Source: CBDEGK01 sp965237855
GTDB taxonomy: Bacteria > Pseudomonadota > Gammaproteobacteria > Pseudomonadales > Halieaceae
Assembly: GCA_965237855.1 (NCBI GenBank)
Contig: CBDEGK010000001.1
Coordinates: 248,001 to 312,000 of the forward strand
Direction of reading: 5' to 3'
Length of the DNA stretch: 64,000 bases
The notes beneath the pieces were generated by a model. The model saw only the letters and a list, made by a program, of their open reading frames with translations. It did no database searches and was not told the DNA's origin. Below, piece by piece: positions 19,216 through 27,541 of the stretch (its first letter is position 1; every line of letters starts with the position of its first letter). Position numbers and translations under genes: made by a program.

Positions 19216-19986
19216 ATGAAAGACCTGTTTTCAGTGAGCGGCAAAGTGGCCGTAGTTACCGGGGGTTCCACCGGGATTGGCGCCATGATTGCCCGGGGCC
19301 TGGTAGAGGCGGGCGCCCGCACCTATATTACTGCTCGCAAAGTAGAACCTCTGGAAGCAGCAGCGGAAGAATTTTCCAAGCTGGGAGAGTGCATTGCCAT
19401 ACCCTCGAACCTCGGCACCCTGGCAGGGGTGGAAGAATTCGTGCAGGCGGTACTGGCTCGTGAAGACAAGGTCGACATCCTGGTTAACAACGCCGGCACC
19501 ACCTGGGGTGCGGACATCGATGAATTTCCCGAGAGTGGCTGGGATAAGGTCATGGACCTGAATGTAAAATCCCTGTTCTTCCTGACCCAGAAGCTGTTGC
19601 CCGCGTTGCGTGCCAGCGCTGAAATTGGCAATCCGGCACGGGTGATAAATATCGCCTCGGTCAATGGCATCACCCATCCTCGCATGAACAATTATTCCTA
19701 CTCCGCCAGCAAGGCCGCGGTGATTCAGCTGACCCGCCACCTCGCCGGTGACCTGGCGCCGGAGGGAATTAACGTGAATGGCATCGCCCCCGGCTATTTC
19801 CCCAGCAAGATGACCAATCATCTTAAAGATCTTGAGACAGAGATTGCTAAAGGGACGCCTACCCGCAGCGTGGGAACGATGGAGGATGCCGCCGGCACGG
19901 TCATCTATTTGTGCTCCCGGGCCAGTAATTATATCAGCGGGCACACCATCGTCATGGATGGCGGCGTTGTCGCCAATGCGAGTTAG
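19216..19986 (+). CDS. Short-chain dehydrogenase/reductase (SDR)
   Basis: A 256-residue classical SDR. Cofactor loop VVTGGSTGIGAMIARGL near residue 12, structural NNAG near 90, Ser of INIASVNG and the catalytic YSYSASKAAV (Tyr and Lys), then VNGIAPGYFPSKMT. The Arg pair after strand 2 (TARKVEP) favours NADP(H). RBS GAAGGAAGAAG precedes ATG. First of three SDR genes in a row at the end of the operon; in the P. aeruginosa atu cluster AtuB and AtuG are also SDRs. Substrate unknown. Confidence 0.92.
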   Translation: MKDLFSVSGKVAVVTGGSTGIGAMIARGLVEAGARTYITARKVEPLEAAAEEFSKLGECIAIPSNLGTLAGVEEFVQAVLAREDKVDILVNNAGTTWGADIDEFPESGWDKVMDLNVKSLFFLTQKLLPALRASAEIGNPARVINIASVNGITHPRMNNYSYSASKAAVIQLTRHLAGDLAPEGINVNGIAPGYFPSKMTNHLKDLETEIAKGTPTRSVGTMEDAAGTVIYLCSRASNYISGHTIVMDGGVVANAS

Positions 19987-19989
19987 ATC

Positions 19990-20769
19990 ATGACACGACT
20001 CACTAAACTTTCCCGTTCCATCAAAAGCAGTATTGCCATCGTGACCGGTGCTGCCAGCGGTATGGGCCGCGCCATGGCTCATTTGTTTGCTGACGAAGGT
20101 GCCCGGCTGGCGATATTTGATATCAACCAGGCGGCACTGGACTCGGTGGCGGAAGAGATTCGTTCTGTTGGCGGTGAGGTGTTGCCGATTACAGTCGACC
20201 TGCGCGACCGGGCCGCGGTGCAGAAAGCGGTAGAGGATGCGGCAGCGCATTTTGGCGGGCTGGATATCCTGGTCAACAACGCCGGCTTTGCCTTTCCCGC
20301 CGCCATAGACAGCGATGACTATGAACAATCCTGGGATGCCTCCCTCGATGTGATGACCACCGCCCAGGCCTGGGCAATTCGAGCGGCGCTACCCAGTCTG
20401 CGCAAGTCTGAGAACCCGCGCATTGTGAATGTTGCTTCCACCGAAGCGCACGGAGCCACTCGTTTCAATAGTGCTTACGTGGTTGCCAAGCACGGTTCCA
20501 TGGGTTTAACCCGGGCCATGGCGGTGGACCTGGGGAAAGAGGGCATTACCGTTAATTGTATTTGCCCGGGCCCTGTGCGCACCGGCATTACCGACGGTAT
20601 TCCCGAGGAAGATAAACAAACCTACGCCCATCGGCGCACGGCACTGCGCCGTTACGCCGACCCGGAAGAGGTGGCTCACGCCACCTTGAGTCTGGTGCTG
20701 CCGGCAGCCAGTTTTATTACCGGCGCCACCCTGATAGTCGATGGTGGTGTCACCATCCGCAACGCCTGA
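19990..20769 (+). CDS. Short-chain dehydrogenase/reductase (SDR)
   Basis: A 259-residue SDR starting three bases after the previous stop. Cofactor loop VTGAASGMGRAMAHLF near residue 19; AIFDINQAAL has an Asp after strand 2, which favours NAD(H). NNAGFAFP, the Ser in VNVASTEAHGA and the catalytic YVVAKHG (Tyr, Lys) are present. C-terminal GATLIVDGGVTIRNA is typical. It is clearly different from its neighbours, so the three SDRs are unlikely to be recent duplicates and may act on successive intermediates. Confidence 0.92.
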   Translation: MTRLTKLSRSIKSSIAIVTGAASGMGRAMAHLFADEGARLAIFDINQAALDSVAEEIRSVGGEVLPITVDLRDRAAVQKAVEDAAAHFGGLDILVNNAGFAFPAAIDSDDYEQSWDASLDVMTTAQAWAIRAALPSLRKSENPRIVNVASTEAHGATRFNSAYVVAKHGSMGLTRAMAVDLGKEGITVNCICPGPVRTGITDGIPEEDKQTYAHRRTALRRYADPEEVAHATLSLVLPAASFITGATLIVDGGVTIRNA

Positions 20770-20792
20770 ACCCGAATAAGGAATAGAATTCA

Positions 20793-21566
20793 ATGGATGC
20801 TCAAGCAACGGCAAGTCATTTTGATCTGACGGGCAAAGTCATCCTGGTCACCGGCGGTAGCCGCGGCTTGGGCCTGGAGATGTGCCGGGCCTTTGCCCGC
20901 GCCGGAGCCAGCCTGGTGATCAGTTCCCGCAAACAAGAGGGCTGTGATAAAGCCGCGGCAGAAATAAGCGCTGAAACCGGCGCCAAGTGCCTGGCAGTGG
21001 CCTGTCATGTGGGCGACTGGGACGCCTGTGATGCGCTGGTGGAACGGGCTTACGAAGAATTTGGCAAGATTGATGTGCTGGTGAACAACGCCGGCATGTC
21101 GCCCTTGTATCCCTCTTTAACCTCTGTCAGCCGCGAACTGTGGGACAAGGTAATTGGCGTAAACCTTGCCGGACCGTTCCGGCTCTCAGCCGTGGTAGGT
21201 GAACGAATGGTTGCCGGCGAGGGTGGTTCGATCATTAATGTCAGCAGTAATGCCTCCCTCAGCCCCGGTGCTGCGGAAGTGCCCTATGGGGCGGCGAAGG
21301 CCGGTATCAACAACCTGACCCAGGCCCTGGCACGGGCCTATGCTCCCAAGGTGCGTACCAATGTCATTATTCCCGGCCCCTTTCTGACCGACATCTCCGA
21401 TGCCTGGGATGAGCGGGTGAAAGCGGCCATTAACAAGCTGGTACCTCTTGGCCGCGCCGGCGAACCGGAAGAAATAGTTGGTATCGCCCTGTACCTGGCC
21501 AGCGACGCCTCCAGCTACACCACCGGCTCCATGATCAAGGTCGACGGCGGCATGTCCTTCGGCTAG
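20793..21566 (+). CDS. Short-chain dehydrogenase/reductase (SDR)
   Basis: A 257-residue SDR with GGSRGLGLEMCRAFARAGA at the cofactor site, SSRKQEG after strand 2 (NADP(H) preferred), NNAGMSP, catalytic Ser in INVSSNASL, and YGAAKAGINNL carrying Tyr and Lys. Similar proteins include gluconate 5-dehydrogenase-like and 3-oxoacyl-ACP reductase-like SDRs. It is the last gene of the forward operon and overlaps the opposite-strand metallo-hydrolase gene by 4 bases at their 3' ends. Confidence 0.92.
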   Translation: MDAQATASHFDLTGKVILVTGGSRGLGLEMCRAFARAGASLVISSRKQEGCDKAAAEISAETGAKCLAVACHVGDWDACDALVERAYEEFGKIDVLVNNAGMSPLYPSLTSVSRELWDKVIGVNLAGPFRLSAVVGERMVAGEGGSIINVSSNASLSPGAAEVPYGAAKAGINNLTQALARAYAPKVRTNVIIPGPFLTDISDAWDERVKAAINKLVPLGRAGEPEEIVGIALYLASDASSYTTGSMIKVDGGMSFG

Positions 21567-22513
21567 CGAAACCCTGCCATGTCGGCCATCATTTCAAAAA
21601 TTGTAGCTATATCAGTGACTTCGGTGCTGTTATTAAACTCCCTATAAAGAGAGTCCACGTTCACCGCGATGCGTTCTGAGTCGCTCCAGGCACTGTATTC
21701 CCTTAATTCGATATCCCGGGCGGCCTCTAAAGCTGTCATGCCCGCGTCATAGCGCGACCTGGCCTCATCGCGCACGTATTCCAGGTATTCACGCACCCGC
21801 GCGACCCCCTGTTTATCGGTAATGGGTCCGTGGCCGGGCACAATAGTCTCCACATCCATGTTTTCAATGAGCTGGCAGGCCTTGATCCAGTTCGCCACGG
21901 GGCCTGCCCACATAATTGGCGTGCCCTCAATAAACAGGATGTCCCCGGTGTAAACGGTCTTATCGCTCGCGGAGTAAGCCAGTACGTCACCGCGTGTATG
22001 CGCCGGGCCGACTTCAATCAGCTGCACGGTCTTATCACCTACCTGGACCGAGTGCTCTCCCTCGAAGGTGCAGGTGGGTGGGGTAAAGGTGATGCCATTG
22101 AACTCAAACTGGCCGAAGCAGTGCAGAATATACTCGCCCATTGGCCCCATATCTTTGGCTGCTTCCACAAACATGGCCATGGCTTCCGGGGGTAATTCAT
22201 TCATTTCTGCCGCCGAGGCCGCCGAGGCGATGATTTTGGCGCCGGTCACCAGCTCGTTACCGTGGCAGTGATCACCGTTGGCGTGGGTGTTTACCAGGGT
22301 ATCGAACTGCCGGGTGGCTGATGGGGTCGCGGCGCGCATGGCATCCAGCATTTCCTGGGTCAGTTTCAGATCGTACAGGGTGTCCACCAGCAGCGACTGG
22401 TCATCATCGGTGATCAGGCCAGCATTACTCCAGCCCCAGGAGCCATCTGGCGCCAGCCAGGCATAGGCGCCATTGCCAATTTCGTGCAGGCCTTTCTGGT
22501 AGGTCCAGGGCAT
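21563..22513 (-). CDS. MBL-fold metallo-hydrolase
   Basis: A 316-residue metallo-beta-lactamase fold protein. The metal motif is THANGDHCHGN (HxNGDHxxG; Asn at the second position is a known variant), with further ligands in VGPAHTRGDV, YTGDILF and VPGHGP. It resembles SoxH/quinoprotein-relay and cyclase-like MBL proteins. No signal peptide. It converges on the SDR operon and is divergent from the alpha/beta hydrolase gene at 22615. A thioesterase or lactonase role within the acyl-CoA pathway is possible, but not supported by any specific residue. Confidence 0.87.
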   Translation of the reverse strand: MPWTYQKGLHEIGNGAYAWLAPDGSWGWSNAGLITDDDQSLLVDTLYDLKLTQEMLDAMRAATPSATRQFDTLVNTHANGDHCHGNELVTGAKIIASAASAAEMNELPPEAMAMFVEAAKDMGPMGEYILHCFGQFEFNGITFTPPTCTFEGEHSVQVGDKTVQLIEVGPAHTRGDVLAYSASDKTVYTGDILFIEGTPIMWAGPVANWIKACQLIENMDVETIVPGHGPITDKQGVARVREYLEYVRDEARSRYDAGMTALEAARDIELREYSAWSDSERIAVNVDSLYREFNNSTEVTDIATIFEMMADMAGFR

Positions 22514-22614
22514 GGGGTAAGCTCCTGCCTATATTGTGACCGAGGCTGTCATTGCATCACAGCGCGTTTCTGGGGTATACCCTCTCTGCGATTTAACGAC
22601 TATCGGAGAATTCC

Positions 22615-23721
22615 ATGTTTTGGCTACTTGGCCTGGTCCTGCTGATCTGGGCTGTTACCCATTTTTACCTCAAAGGCGAGGATTTATCTGCCTACGACCA
22701 ACCGCGCCCAGCCTCAATGTCGGGTGATTCACCCGCCAGCGAAGGCTTGCTGGAGGCGGAGAAATTTTTCCAGGACATGTTTCAGTCCGGCGGCAGCTCG
22801 GCGGGCGCCGACGCCGGTGGCATCAAGCTGGGCAAGGGTATGCTGACCAAGGTGCGCGCCATGATGGACAGCTTTGGCGATGCGGTGGAATTCGACGGGG
22901 AGATCATTCCGGTAGATACAGTCGGTATCAACGGAGAATGGTTGATACCCCGGGGCGCAGACATGGGCTGCCGTCTGCTCTATATCCACGGCGGTGCGTT
23001 TCTGATGGGTAGTCCCCGCAGTCACCGGGCACTGACCACCCACTACGCCAATATGATTGGCGGGCCGGTATTCTCCCTGGATTACCGGCTCAGTCCGGAA
23101 AACCGCCGCCAGGCGGGTATCGATGACTGTCGCTTCGCCTACCGGTGGTTGCTGGAAAATAGCCCCGAGGGGAAGTCGGACATCCACACGGTATTTATTT
23201 CAGGAGACTCCGCCGGTGGCAACCTGACGCTGTCACTGACCGGCTGGATTCGTAACAGCGGCCTGCGGGCTCCCAATGCCGCGGTGGCGCTGTCACCCCT
23301 GACCGATTCAACGCTCGGCAGCCCGAGTATGCGTAACAACATCCCCACCGACAAAATGCTGGGGCCGGCAATGGGCAAGCTGGGCAAAGCCCCCAACTGG
23401 CTGTTGCTGTGGACCGGCTGGTTTAACGCGCGAATTGCACCGTCACATCCCAGCGTGTCGCCGATACAGGGTGATCTCGCTGGCTTGCCCCCAACCCTGG
23501 TGCATGCGAGTGAGGTAGAAATGCTGTTTGATGATGGGGTTCGCTATGTCAACAAGGCCCGTGCCAGTGGTTCGCCAGTGGAACTGCAGACCTGGAATCA
23601 CGTGATGCACGTCTGGCAAATGTTTCACGAGACTGTGCCGGAGGGGAAGCAGGCGCTGGCGGAGATTGAGCAATTTCTGAAGCGCCACAGTGCTATTGGC
23701 GACAAGGAACAGGCTGCGTGA
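22615..23721 (+). CDS. Alpha/beta hydrolase of the HSL (hormone-sensitive lipase) family
   Basis: A 368-residue esterase with an N-terminal membrane helix (WLLGLVLLIWAVTHFYL). HSL-family marks: the HGGAF oxyanion motif in YIHGGAFLMGS near residue 124, the nucleophile motif GDSAGG near residue 199, and the C-terminal DDGVRYVNKAR and HVMHVWQMF segments with the Asp and His. It would hydrolyse short or medium acyl esters at the membrane. It overlaps the next gene (acyltransferase) by 4 bases, so the two are translationally coupled. Confidence 0.9.
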   Translation: MFWLLGLVLLIWAVTHFYLKGEDLSAYDQPRPASMSGDSPASEGLLEAEKFFQDMFQSGGSSAGADAGGIKLGKGMLTKVRAMMDSFGDAVEFDGEIIPVDTVGINGEWLIPRGADMGCRLLYIHGGAFLMGSPRSHRALTTHYANMIGGPVFSLDYRLSPENRRQAGIDDCRFAYRWLLENSPEGKSDIHTVFISGDSAGGNLTLSLTGWIRNSGLRAPNAAVALSPLTDSTLGSPSMRNNIPTDKMLGPAMGKLGKAPNWLLLWTGWFNARIAPSHPSVSPIQGDLAGLPPTLVHASEVEMLFDDGVRYVNKARASGSPVELQTWNHVMHVWQMFHETVPEGKQALAEIEQFLKRHSAIGDKEQAA

Positions 23722-24449
23722 TTCGATCGGCCCTGTTTTTCCTGTGGCTGATGCTAACGCTGGTGCCTTGTGCCGTGGTTTTGATACTAGTCTCGATGGT
23801 TGTTCGTGGTAATCCACCGTACCGGGTAGCCCATGCCTGGCTGGTGCTGGTCACCTGGGGAGCGCGGATCATCGCCGGCGTCAAATGGCGGGTTCAGGGT
23901 TTGGAAAACGTACCTGCGGCTGACAACAATGAGCCGGTGATACTCGCGGCCAAACACCAGTCAACCTGGGAAACCTATGCCTTGCCGGTGATTATGCCGC
24001 ACCCCTTGGCCTATGTGTTCAAGCAGGAATTGTTGAAGATACCCTTCTTCGGCTGGGCGATAGGTCGTCTCGACATGGTTCATATTGATCGCAGCAAGCG
24101 CAAGGAAGCCTGGAATAAAGTGGCCGAGCAGGGCCGTGAATATATGGCCAGGGGTGTCTGGATCATCATGTTTCCCGAGGGCACCCGCACCCAGCGTCAT
24201 TCCCAGGGAAAATACAAATCCGGTGCGACCCGTCTGGCGATAGCAACGGGGGCCTCGGTGGTACCCATAGCCGTGACCTCGGCCCAGTGCTGGCCTACCA
24301 AGAGTTTGCGTTTAAGGCCGGGCACCATCGATGTGTCTATCGGTAAGCCCATGCCTTCCGCAGGCCGCGAGCCCGACGAATTTATGCGTGAAATTGAACA
24401 GTGGATTGAACAGGAGATGCGGCGCCTGGCGCCGGCAGACTATGAATAG
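23718..24449 (+). CDS. plsC: Lysophospholipid acyltransferase (PlsC family)
   Basis: A 243-residue membrane acyltransferase starting at GTG in a GTGA overlap. An N-terminal hydrophobic helix (LFFLWLMLTLVPCAVVLILV) precedes the PlsC motifs: KHQSTWET in place of the usual NHxxxxD (a His with Glu variant), the FKQELLKIPFFGWAIG motif, and FPEGTRTQ. It would acylate lysophosphatidic acid to phosphatidic acid. The gene symbol is by family; whether it is the housekeeping PlsC of the cell cannot be decided, as a second, broken acyltransferase gene lies nearby. Confidence 0.85.
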   Translation: MIRSALFFLWLMLTLVPCAVVLILVSMVVRGNPPYRVAHAWLVLVTWGARIIAGVKWRVQGLENVPAADNNEPVILAAKHQSTWETYALPVIMPHPLAYVFKQELLKIPFFGWAIGRLDMVHIDRSKRKEAWNKVAEQGREYMARGVWIIMFPEGTRTQRHSQGKYKSGATRLAIATGASVVPIAVTSAQCWPTKSLRLRPGTIDVSIGKPMPSAGREPDEFMREIEQWIEQEMRRLAPADYE

Positions 24450-25590
24450 AGTTTTGAAAGTACTGGCAGGCCTTGTCGTGATCGCGCTTTTGGCCGGCGT
24501 GATCCTGTCCCAGGGTAAACAACCCCAACCATTCCCAGCGGGGACCGAGAGCGCAGCGCGCCTGCAGCCCGGACCTCTGCAAGTACATAGCTATGATGAA
24601 ACCCTCGTCGACAGTTCACGGCCTACCCAAGCCAACGGAGACTACCCCGGTGCGGATTCCCGTACCCTGGTGTCGACCATATGGCATCCCGCTGACAACA
24701 GTGCCGGGGCTTACCCGCTGATTGTCTACAGCCATGGATTTTCCTCCATGAAAGAGGGCGGAGCTTACCTGGGTGAACAGCTGGCCAGCCTGGGCTACGT
24801 GGTTATTTCTGCCAACTTTCCACTCACTAATTTCGACGCGCCCGGCGGCCCGCTGACCCAGGATGTGGTCAACCAGCCCGCTGATGTCAGCTTCCTGATC
24901 GATAGTCTGCTACAGCAAAGTGAAACGGCGGGCCATATGCTTGAGGGCATGATTGATTCGAGTCGAATAGGGGTCACGGGTATTTCCATGGGCGGTATGA
25001 CTTCCACCCTGGTGGCTTATCACCCGACCATGATGGATGAGCGGATCACGGCGGCCCTGTCTATCGCCGGCCCCACGGCATCTTTCACCGACACATTCTT
25101 TAGCTTTCGCGAAATTCCCTTCCTGATGCTGGCGGGGGATATTGACGCGTTGGTGCCCTATGACAGCAACGCCGCTCGCGTCACCACGTCGATAGCTGGC
25201 TCCCAGTTAGTGACGGTGAGCGGCGCCTCCCACACGGGATTTTCCGGCCCGGCAGCGCCTTTGCGTTGGTTGAGTAATCCGGACGCTATCGGTTGTTATG
25301 TGGTCAAAGACAATGTCGATGCCGCTCTCGAGGAACCCTGGTTCGATTTATTGGGCACGCCAGAGCAGGGTATCAATTACGAGATGGTCAATGAGCTGTG
25401 CAAAGTGGACCCACTACCGCCGGCCATGAATATCCTGCGCCAGCACATGATAACCAGCGTCGTGGTCAGCAGCTTTTTCCAAAGCCAGTTCGCACTTGAT
25501 GCCACCACCCGCGATGCGGCGCAGCGTTTTCTCAGTGAGGTGATTGGGGAAGAGTTGGACGAAGTCAGCCACGGGGCTGCGGCACTCTAA
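24442..25590 (+). CDS. Secreted alpha/beta hydrolase (PAF-acetylhydrolase/dienelactone hydrolase-like)
   Basis: A 382-residue hydrolase. The frame is open further upstream inside the acyltransferase gene, but ATG 24442 begins a signal peptide or anchor (VLKVLAGLVVIALLAGVILS) and overlaps the stop before it by 8 bases. The oxyanion segment is YSHGFSSMKEGG, the nucleophile motif GISMGG near residue 182, the Asp in GDIDALVPYDS and the His in GASHTGFSG. It is the third gene of an operon with the HSL esterase and PlsC; a phospholipid or lipid-ester breakdown role fits. Confidence 0.85.
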   Translation: MNRVLKVLAGLVVIALLAGVILSQGKQPQPFPAGTESAARLQPGPLQVHSYDETLVDSSRPTQANGDYPGADSRTLVSTIWHPADNSAGAYPLIVYSHGFSSMKEGGAYLGEQLASLGYVVISANFPLTNFDAPGGPLTQDVVNQPADVSFLIDSLLQQSETAGHMLEGMIDSSRIGVTGISMGGMTSTLVAYHPTMMDERITAALSIAGPTASFTDTFFSFREIPFLMLAGDIDALVPYDSNAARVTTSIAGSQLVTVSGASHTGFSGPAAPLRWLSNPDAIGCYVVKDNVDAALEEPWFDLLGTPEQGINYEMVNELCKVDPLPPAMNILRQHMITSVVVSSFFQSQFALDATTRDAAQRFLSEVIGEELDEVSHGAAAL

Positions 25591-26165
25591 TCAATCCTGC
25601 GGAGCAGATTCATCCCTGAGGCGGATCGGGCCCATCAGCTCCGGGAACTTGCCCTGCTTGTTGGCGTAATACTCACGAAAATGGTCCATGTCTTTGCCGA
25701 TGTCGTCACTGGTCGGCATTGGCGCACCGAAGCCGGCGCTCTTGGTAGACCAGTCCAGGAACGAGGGGACAATGGGTACATTGGCCTGGCGGGCAATGTG
25801 ATAAAAGCCCGACTTCCAGTAGTCGACCCGCGCGCGGGTTCCCTCGGTGGGCACCAACAACAGTAGTTCTTCGTTTTCCGAAAATGCCTGCACCATGCCA
25901 GCTACCACGTTGCCACTACGGTGGCGTACAATAGGCATGCCCCCAGTGCGCGCATGATCGAACCCATGGGTGGGGAGAACAGCGCGTGCTTACCCATCCA
26001 GCGTACATCCATGTCGTAGACGGCGGCGAGGGCAATCATGTAGGGAAAGTCCCAATTGGAAGTGTGCGGCGCGGCGATAATAACGGCACGTTTAGTGTTG
26101 GGCCCCGGTCCGGACATTTTCCAGCCGGTAAGGCGTAGGAACCACTTTGCCAGCCACTTTTTCAT
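25591..26165 (-). pseudogene. Frameshifted 1-acylglycerol-3-phosphate acyltransferase-like gene
   Basis: Two overlapping reverse frames together make one acyltransferase of about 190 residues. The 5' part (26165 down to about 25945; APHTSNWDFP carries the HxxxxD site) runs out of frame in a run of five Cs (25940-25944, Gs on the coding strand) and stops at 25902. The 3' part in the next frame (from 25938) continues MPIVRHRSGN and LLLVPTEGTRARVDYW. Adding one G restores LGGMPIVRH, the family's usual sequence. So a one-base loss in a homopolymer is likely. It may be a real pseudogene or a sequencing error. Convergent with the hydrolase gene before it. Confidence 0.8.
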
Positions 26166-26222
26166 TTGCGAACACACTCCGTTGCCTTCAGACTGGGGTT
26201 GATGTTTTTGAAGAGGCTCACC

Positions 26223-26486
26223 ATGGTCTGGATAAAAGTCGGAATGCTTATTCTATATGGAATCGTGGCTTATGTGGCGTTCGATCGCCCGCTGACAATT
26301 CCCGCGCAGATGTGCCAGGCGCTGCTGGTCATCCTGGTATTCGGGCATGGCATAGAGTGCTACCTCTATCAAAAACAGATGAATGAAGCGCCCGGCAATT
26401 ATTGGGGGCATCTTATACAGGTGTTCTTCTTTGGGGTGGCCCACAAGATGATCATGGACCAGGACATACGGGATCTAGAATTATGA
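26223..26486 (+). CDS. Small membrane protein, DUF1145-like
   Basis: An 87-residue protein with two or three hydrophobic segments (WIKVGMLILYGIVAYVAF, QALLVILVFGHGIECYLY, and VFFFGVAHKMIM). An earlier in-frame ATG at 26166 exists, but ATG 26223 has AAGAGG about six bases before it and is preferred. The layout resembles small YhhL/DUF1145 inner-membrane proteins; that assignment is tentative. It overlaps the next gene by 4 bases (ATGA). Confidence 0.6.
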   Translation: MVWIKVGMLILYGIVAYVAFDRPLTIPAQMCQALLVILVFGHGIECYLYQKQMNEAPGNYWGHLIQVFFFGVAHKMIMDQDIRDLEL

Positions 26487-26884
26487 AAATAAAAATCTTC
26501 CTCGGCTTACAAGCACTTATTTTTATTCCCTATGGTCTTTATTGCCTGGTGGAACCCGGCATGTTGGCGGGAGCAGCGGGCGTTAGTGCTACCAGCACAA
26601 CCGGAACTATAGAGCTGCAGGCGATGTATGGCGGTCTGCAGACTTCCATAGGCGTGATGTGCGCGCTGGCTTTGCTGCAGGATCGATTTAGAGTGGGCGC
26701 GTTAACTGCTCTAGTGTTTGTATTCGCCGGCCTGGCCATCGTGCGGGTGAGCCTTGGATTGATGCAGGGTGATTTTAGTGACTATACATTGGGCGCCATG
26801 ATTTTCGAAAGCGTCTCGCTGGTCGTAGCTTTGTTGTTACTGAAAAGCGCTCACCAGGCTGGCGACGGCGTTCTCAACACGTAA
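26483..26884 (+). CDS. DUF4345-like four-helix membrane protein
   Basis: A 133-residue hydrophobic protein with four predicted helices (IFLGLQALIFIPYGLYCL, LQTSIGVMCALALLQ, LTALVFVFAGLAIVRVSL, MIFESVSLVVALLLL). The helix spacing and the GxxEPxxL-like loop after helix 1 fit the DUF4345 family of unknown function. ATG 26483 sits in the stop of the upstream small membrane protein, so the two are coupled. Its last 48 bases overlap the 3' end of rsmE on the other strand. Confidence 0.65.
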   Translation: MKIKIFLGLQALIFIPYGLYCLVEPGMLAGAAGVSATSTTGTIELQAMYGGLQTSIGVMCALALLQDRFRVGALTALVFVFAGLAIVRVSLGLMQGDFSDYTLGAMIFESVSLVVALLLLKSAHQAGDGVLNT

Positions 26885-27541
26885 TATTCTCGGACCCAGG
26901 CTGGCCACCGAGCAGCCGGCTTCGATCAGCTTTTCCACCTCGTAGGGAATGAAGCCTCCCTCGGGTCCTATCACCAGCAGTGTTTCTTCGTCGCTGTCGG
27001 CAAAGCGCGGGTGCTCACCCGGGTGAGCGACAACTGCTCGCCGCTCATCAATCAAAGCTGGCAGAAGATCTTCCACGAATGGTTTGAATCGCTTGTGCAG
27101 ATGAAGCGCAGGCAACACCGTGTCTCGGGCCTGGGACAAGCCCTGCATAAAATACTCGGTAACAGTGCCGTCTTCGAGTGCGGGGGTTTGCCAATAACTT
27201 TTATGTACCCGGTAGCTGTTGATCAGGTGTAGTTCGGCTACACCAAACTCGGCAACCATACGCAAAATGCGGCGCAGCATTTTCGGTCGAGGTAGCGCTA
27301 GTACCAGCGTCAGTTTGAGTTTTGTGGGTGGTGGCTCGTTTAACTCGATTTCCAGTTCCGCCGCTTGCTCGTCGATGACTGTGACGGTTGCCAGGCCCAT
27401 CAGGCCATTTATTTCACCGACCCGCAGTTGGTCTCGTTCAGCGCTATCGAGAATTTCGCGAAGATGCTTTAGTCGCGTGTCAGTCAGGCGAATGCGATTG
27501 GGCCCGAGGCGGTCCTCTTCGCCGAACAAGATCAGGTTCAC
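26837..27541 (-). CDS. rsmE: 16S rRNA (uracil(1498)-N(3))-methyltransferase
   Basis: A 234-residue SPOUT methyltransferase that uses SAM to methylate U1498 of 16S rRNA. The C-terminal trefoil-knot motifs are clear: LVIGPEGGFIPYEVEKLIEAG and LGPRILRVENAVASLVSAF (short anchors IGPEGGF and LGPRILRVENA). The family's usual ILRxETA reads ILRVENA. N-terminal PUA-like domain: HLREILDSAERDQLRVG. It follows rimO with a 4-base overlap on the same strand. Confidence 0.95.
   Translation of the reverse strand: MNLILFGEEDRLGPNRIRLTDTRLKHLREILDSAERDQLRVGEINGLMGLATVTVIDEQAAELEIELNEPPPTKLKLTLVLALPRPKMLRRILRMVAEFGVAELHLINSYRVHKSYWQTPALEDGTVTEYFMQGLSQARDTVLPALHLHKRFKPFVEDLLPALIDERRAVVAHPGEHPRFADSDEETLLVIGPEGGFIPYEVEKLIEAGCSVASLGPRILRVENAVASLVSAFQ

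Noticed and set aside
19231..20328. Long reverse-strand frame of 365 codons opposite two SDR genes
   Set aside because: Low-complexity His/Gly-rich translation, no domain, and full overlap with two clear SDR genes; a GC-bias shadow.
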